This document shows, in pieces, positions 60,190 through 64,000 of a DNA stretch of 64,000 nt. The translations under genes were made by a program, and so were the position numbers. The stretch is from NCBI RefSeq assembly GCF_000227135.1, contig NC_018262.1:539466-603465 (forward strand), read 5' to 3'. How positions within the stretch are numbered: the first letter of the stretch is position 1; every line of letters starts with the position of its first letter. The notes under the pieces are model-generated. The model ran no database searches, was not told the DNA's origin, and saw only the letters and a program-made list of their open reading frames with translations. The DNA comes from Leishmania donovani (lineage: Eukaryota > Euglenozoa > Kinetoplastea > Trypanosomatida > Trypanosomatidae).

Positions 60190-62067
60190 ATGGACTGCAA
60201 CACTGGGATGCAGCTGGGGCAGCAGTTCTCTAAGGACGCCACGATGATGCATGGTGGCGTGCCCATGAGCGGCGCCATGTCGGAGCAGGATGCCCTGATG
60301 GTGGGCGCGCAGGTGGCGGGCGCTAACCCCATGATGGCGGCTCAGTGGGCACAGAATTTTCAGCAGCAACAGGCGATGCAAGCGATGCGACAGCAGCACG
60401 AGATGGAGCAGGCATTTCAGAACTCGCAGCAGCAGCAAGCCGCTGCTGCGCAGAGTAGACAGATGCTTGGCATGGCTGGGCCGCAGCAACAGCAATTCAT
60501 GGCGCAGCAGCAGCAAGCATCGATGATGAATGCCGCTATGATGAGCCAGGGGATGATGGCGGCTAACATGGGCTTAGGTATGATGATGCCACGCACGCAG
60601 TATCAGCCGTTGCCCAACCTGTCCGCGCTGCAGCCCAAGCAGCAGCAGCCGCTTGCCAACCTAGCACCAGCGGCGCAGGACTCGGCGTGGGCGGACCAGC
60701 TCAGCCAGCAACAATGGAGCACCGACTACTCGCAGGTGCAGACCTTCAGTGCACCAGGGATGGAGGACAAGACGGTGGAGGAGCGGATAAAGGATAGCGA
60801 ATTCTACAAGTTCATGGACCAGGTCAAGAATAAGGAGGTACTGATTGACGAGGAGAAGGGCGAGCTGGTGCAGGGCCCCGGCCCCGAGGTCGGGGTGCCA
60901 GAGGATGCGGAGTACCTTCGTCACTGGGCCGAGATGGAGGGGCTACACATGCCAGAGAGCGTCTTTCAGTCGCCTCCACCGGCGAGCGCGATGACGTCTC
61001 CGGAGAACGGGGACCCGGACGCGTACGTCAAGGAGATGGATATGGCCGCGAACGACGTCGAGGACTGGGCGCAGGAGTATGCGGAGATGCAGGAACGCCT
61101 GCAGAAGGTGACGAACAGCACCGACTACCCCTTCGAGCCTAACAACCCGTACATGTTCCACGACTTTCCGTTCGATGAGGGGATGGAGATGCTCCAGCTT
61201 GGCAACCTTGCCGAGGCCGCTCTTGCTTTTGAGGCGGTTTGCCATAAGGACAGCAGTAATGAGAAGGCATGGCAGATTCTTGGAACAACGCAGGCGGAGA
61301 ACGAGAAGGACGGGCTGGCCATCATTGCGCTCAACAACGCCCGCAAACTGAACCCCCGCAACCTCGAGGTTCACGCCGCGCTGAGCGTGTCGCACACGAA
61401 CGAGCGCAACGCCGACGCCGCCATGGACTCGCTGAAGGCGTGGCTCGTAAATCATCCCGAGTATGAGCAGCTCGCCTCCGTGTCTATCCCGCCTAACGCG
61501 GAGCTCGACGTGCAGGAAACGTTCTTCTTTGCCGATCCGTCCCGCATGCGGGAGGCCCGTACCCTCTATGAAGCCGCCATCGAGATGAACCCGAGCGACT
61601 CGCAGCTTTTCACGAATCTCGGCGTGCTGCACAATGTGGCACATGAGTTCGACGAGGCTGCCGAGTGCTTCCGCAAGGCGGTCGCGCTGCACCCCGATGA
61701 CCCCAAGATGTGGAACAAGCTCGGCGCCACCCTGGCAAACGGCGGCCACCCTGACCAGGCACTGGAGGCGTACAATCGCGCTCTGGACATCAACCCAGGC
61801 TATGTACGGGCCATGTACAACATGGCAGTGGCGTACAGCAACATGTCGCAGTACAACATGGCCGCCCGCCAAATTGTCAAGGCGATCGCGTCGCAGCAGG
61901 GCGGCACGAAGCCCAGCGGCGAGGGTTCCATCATGGCGACACGCAACATGTGGGACCTTCTGCGTATGACGCTGAACCTCATGGACCGCGATGACTTGGT
62001 GCAGCTGACATACAACGAGCAATTGGAGCCGTTTGTGAAGGAGTTCGGACTTGAGGGCCACGTCTAA
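60190..62067 (+). CDS. PEX5: PEX5, PTS1 receptor for glycosome/peroxisome import
   Basis: The product is 625 residues. The N-terminal half is Gln/Met/Ala-rich and carries three WxxxF/Y pentapeptides: WAQNF (W53), WSTDY (W176) and WAQEY (W293). These bind PEX14 at the glycosome membrane. C6 from the N-terminus is not preserved in the usual position, but C3 is present for possible monoubiquitination. The C-terminal half (about 330-600) is a set of TPR repeats, with clear units around ALAFEAVCHKDSS, LYEAAIEMNPSD, CFRKAVALHPDD and AYNRALDINPGY, which bind the C-terminal PTS1 tripeptide. Length and tryptophan positions agree with what I recall for Leishmania PEX5. Confidence 0.97.
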   Translation: MDCNTGMQLGQQFSKDATMMHGGVPMSGAMSEQDALMVGAQVAGANPMMAAQWAQNFQQQQAMQAMRQQHEMEQAFQNSQQQQAAAAQSRQMLGMAGPQQQQFMAQQQQASMMNAAMMSQGMMAANMGLGMMMPRTQYQPLPNLSALQPKQQQPLANLAPAAQDSAWADQLSQQQWSTDYSQVQTFSAPGMEDKTVEERIKDSEFYKFMDQVKNKEVLIDEEKGELVQGPGPEVGVPEDAEYLRHWAEMEGLHMPESVFQSPPPASAMTSPENGDPDAYVKEMDMAANDVEDWAQEYAEMQERLQKVTNSTDYPFEPNNPYMFHDFPFDEGMEMLQLGNLAEAALAFEAVCHKDSSNEKAWQILGTTQAENEKDGLAIIALNNARKLNPRNLEVHAALSVSHTNERNADAAMDSLKAWLVNHPEYEQLASVSIPPNAELDVQETFFFADPSRMREARTLYEAAIEMNPSDSQLFTNLGVLHNVAHEFDEAAECFRKAVALHPDDPKMWNKLGATLANGGHPDQALEAYNRALDINPGYVRAMYNMAVAYSNMSQYNMAARQIVKAIASQQGGTKPSGEGSIMATRNMWDLLRMTLNLMDRDDLVQLTYNEQLEPFVKEFGLEGHV

Positions 62068-64000
62068 TCACCTGCTACACGAGGCAGAGACAGAGAGTGC
62101 TTCACAGCAGCGCGGTGGTAAGCGCATTGCTGAGGAGTGGGATGGGGGGTGCGGCAAGCGATCCATCGCCATACCCTTTTCTTGGCCCGCTCTCCTCTCC
62201 GCCTTCGCCTATACGTGAGCTCCTGTTCTTGCTGTCTCCCCCACTCGCTTCAGAGCTTATTCTCTCTTTTCTCTCCTTCCTGTGCTCGCCCCCAACCGCC
62301 CTCCTTTTCCTCCATCAAACGTCTGTGCTTCACCGTCTCCCTCTTTCCTTCCCTCTTTCCCTCTTTCCCCCCTTCCCTCCCCCCTTCCCTTCCCCCAAGC
62401 AGCGCCGCACACCCTATCAACCAATGAGCCACGCACTCCAATCATGTTTTGTATTGTTTTCTTTTCTTGCCCGCCTCTTTTTTTTCCTCTCGGAAAAGGA
62501 GGCATCGCCGCTGGTGGCCTCACGCCCTTCTCGGTTGCTGCTTCCTCGCGTTTCCTTTTGCCGTTGTTTTCTTGGGCTGCCACCCTCCCCCTTTTTTATA
62601 CATATGTATGTGTCTGTGTGTGTGTGTGTGTGCGCGTGCGTCGTTTCTTCACCTCTGATGACGGTGTCTCTCTTTCTCTCCTTCCACTTCTCTTTTCGTC
62701 TCCTTTCCCTCAGTGCACTTGTCTACCTGCGTCTCTGCTCACCCCCTCCCTCTGTGTCTCTCTGCTGCCGCTGCTGTGTTGTGAGTGAGGCTTTTGGCGC
62801 CGCCTTGTCGCCGCGGCTCACTGGGTACGGCGTATGTATGAGAAAACATCAAGAAAGGGGAGGGTAGGCCACCTCCGTCTTTTGCCACCTGAGCCGCCCC
62901 AAACAACCTGATGACGGGGGGACGCCTCACAGTTCGTGGTGCATCTCTGGATCCAGCACCCCCTCCACTCTATGTGTTTGTGCGGAACGCCTAGCAGCCC
63001 CCTCCCCCTTACCCCTGCCAATGCCGAGCCACCTCCGGCGCTGATGGGGTCAAGCACCTACGACGTGGCGAAGTCAGTGCGATGCATTGCTACTGATGCC
63101 GGCAGTCAGATCCTGGATGGCACTGCGTCGGAGCGACCTGCGGCAGCGAACACGCTTGTACGAATCCACACCATGAGCAGGGTGTCGACGCGACTCGAAC
63201 GCATCTCACCCGGCCCACACACAGCCTACTGGTGGGGAGCCTGAGTGCCACCGCGAGGGAGATGCAGCACGTGGCGGCCGGCATACTGTGAGCGGCTGCG
63301 AGGCGACCTGCGCAGCGGGTGGGTAACGTTCGAGCCAGGGGCCGTGCTCAGGTGGCTGAGTCGGCATTGCTGTACCACGTGTCTACAGCTGCGCTGCACC
63401 ACGCGATGGGGCCTGTGACAGGTCGGCTACAGTAGAGTCGACTTCATGTTGTATGGCAGAGTGGGCAACTTGAGGGACAGCAAGAGCAAAAAAAAAAAGA
63501 AAGAAACGCCCCTATGCGCGCATCGACAGAAAGCGCAGCACACACAAGGTCAACGTATGTGGAAGAGAAACAGGCTGCGTCTGTGCAAGAGGCAGTGCGA
63601 AATTCGACACAACAATCCTTTCGCGGGGGGTGGGCGCTCGAGTCTTCCCTGTAGGGCAGTCCTTGAACTCACGCATACTCGCACACACACACACGCACAC
63701 ACACACACAGGAAAGAGAAGCAGAGAAGCAAAAAACAACTACACGAACGTGTCTGCGCAAACAAGGAAAAGCGAAGTTGTGGTGATGCGCGCTTTTAGTG
63801 AGTGGGGTTTAACTTTTCGTGGCCACACACCCTCGAGAATGTTTGCTGCCGTGCCGTCGCGATGGTGGCGAGGGGGAGGGCAAGTTTTGGCTGCACGGGG
63901 ATTCATTGAGAAGCAATCGTCTTCCAGCTAAGAGCATGCATGTGAGCTTCAGTACATGTGCTTCTTGCGGCTGCTTAGCTTATGGGGGAATTGGAGTATG
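62068..64000. other. Downstream region with SIDER copy 3
   Basis: No gene is seen to the window end. CT-rich tract at 62170-62400 and TG repeat at 62614-62632, then the SIDER element, then CA repeats at 63683-63709. Confidence 0.55.
62924..63508 (+). mobile_element. SIDER2-like degenerate retroposon, copy 3
   Basis: About 585 bp. The head near 62924 (CCTCACAGTTCGTGGTGCATC) is a diverged version of the copy 2 head. The 409-bp core (63012-63420) is nearly identical to copies 1 and 2. The 3' ~80 bp diverge and end in an A-rich tail (AAAAAAAAAAAGAAAGAAA, to 63508). Sense orientation, about 860 bp after the PEX5 stop. Confidence 0.75.

Noticed and set aside
1..64000. tRNA, rRNA, SL RNA or CRISPR arrays
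   Set aside because: I looked for T-loop GGTTCGAAT-type boxes, long conserved rRNA blocks and regular short repeats and saw none. The regular repeats are microsatellites.
1..64000. Strand-switch region or convergent transcription
   Set aside because: All supported genes are on the + strand, and no - strand frame shows domain content.

Overview
The window looks like a nuclear chromosome segment of a trypanosomatid, most likely Leishmania. Every convincing gene lies on the + strand, none has an intron, and the genes are separated by 0.4-3.3 kb spacers rich in polypyrimidine tracts and CA/TG microsatellites. This is the layout of a polycistronic unit processed by spliced-leader trans-splicing. 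Recognisable proteins fit this: trypanosomatid-type histone H4, a 625-residue PEX5 with pentapeptide tryptophans at 53, 176 and 293, and a Trx-Grx fusion. Three copies of a SIDER-like degenerate retroposon point to Leishmania rather than Trypanosoma. From memory the order H4 / UBC E2 / MPP-like / ThrRS / PEX5 resembles L. major chromosome 35; this is recollection, not a search result. There is no strand switch.

Layout. 0-10 kb: 3' part of a Prp43/DHX15-type helicase, a secreted MANF-like SAP protein, two tandem short-chain dehydrogenases, a small acidic protein with an MFAP1-like tail, and a long coiled-coil protein resembling axonemal CCDC39. 10-21 kb: Trx-monothiol glutaredoxin, SIDER copy 1, an Msp1/ATAD1 AAA ATPase, an unknown protein, an AlkB-like oxygenase, another unknown protein, and SIDER copy 2 in inverted orientation. 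21-31 kb: ubiquitin E2, histone H4, and a 1708-residue protein I do not recognise. 31-40 kb: a TMX3/PDI-like membrane thioredoxin, an IscA-type Fe-S protein, a Ser/Ala-rich unknown, and a protein with an aromatic repeat block. 40-42.1 kb: a degenerate SIDER-related block broken by two N-runs and an exact 415-bp duplication that is probably an assembly artefact. 42-64 kb: a double-CDGSH Fe-S protein, an M16-type core/MPP-like protein, an OTU deubiquitinase, an ABT1/ESF2 RRM protein, threonyl-tRNA synthetase, PEX5, and SIDER copy 3.

Neighbouring genes are not functionally clustered, as is normal for these genomes. Several products do fall into shared processes: mitochondrial Fe-S and respiratory functions (ISCA2-like, double CDGSH, M16 core-like, Msp1), ER folding (MANF-like, TMX3-like), ubiquitin handling (E2, OTU), RNA/ribosome work (Prp43, ESF2, ThrRS) and glycosome import (PEX5). 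I found no clear new multi-gene system. The most unusual content is the family of nearly identical inverted and direct SIDER copies with a conserved 5' head, plus several divergent or unplaced proteins.
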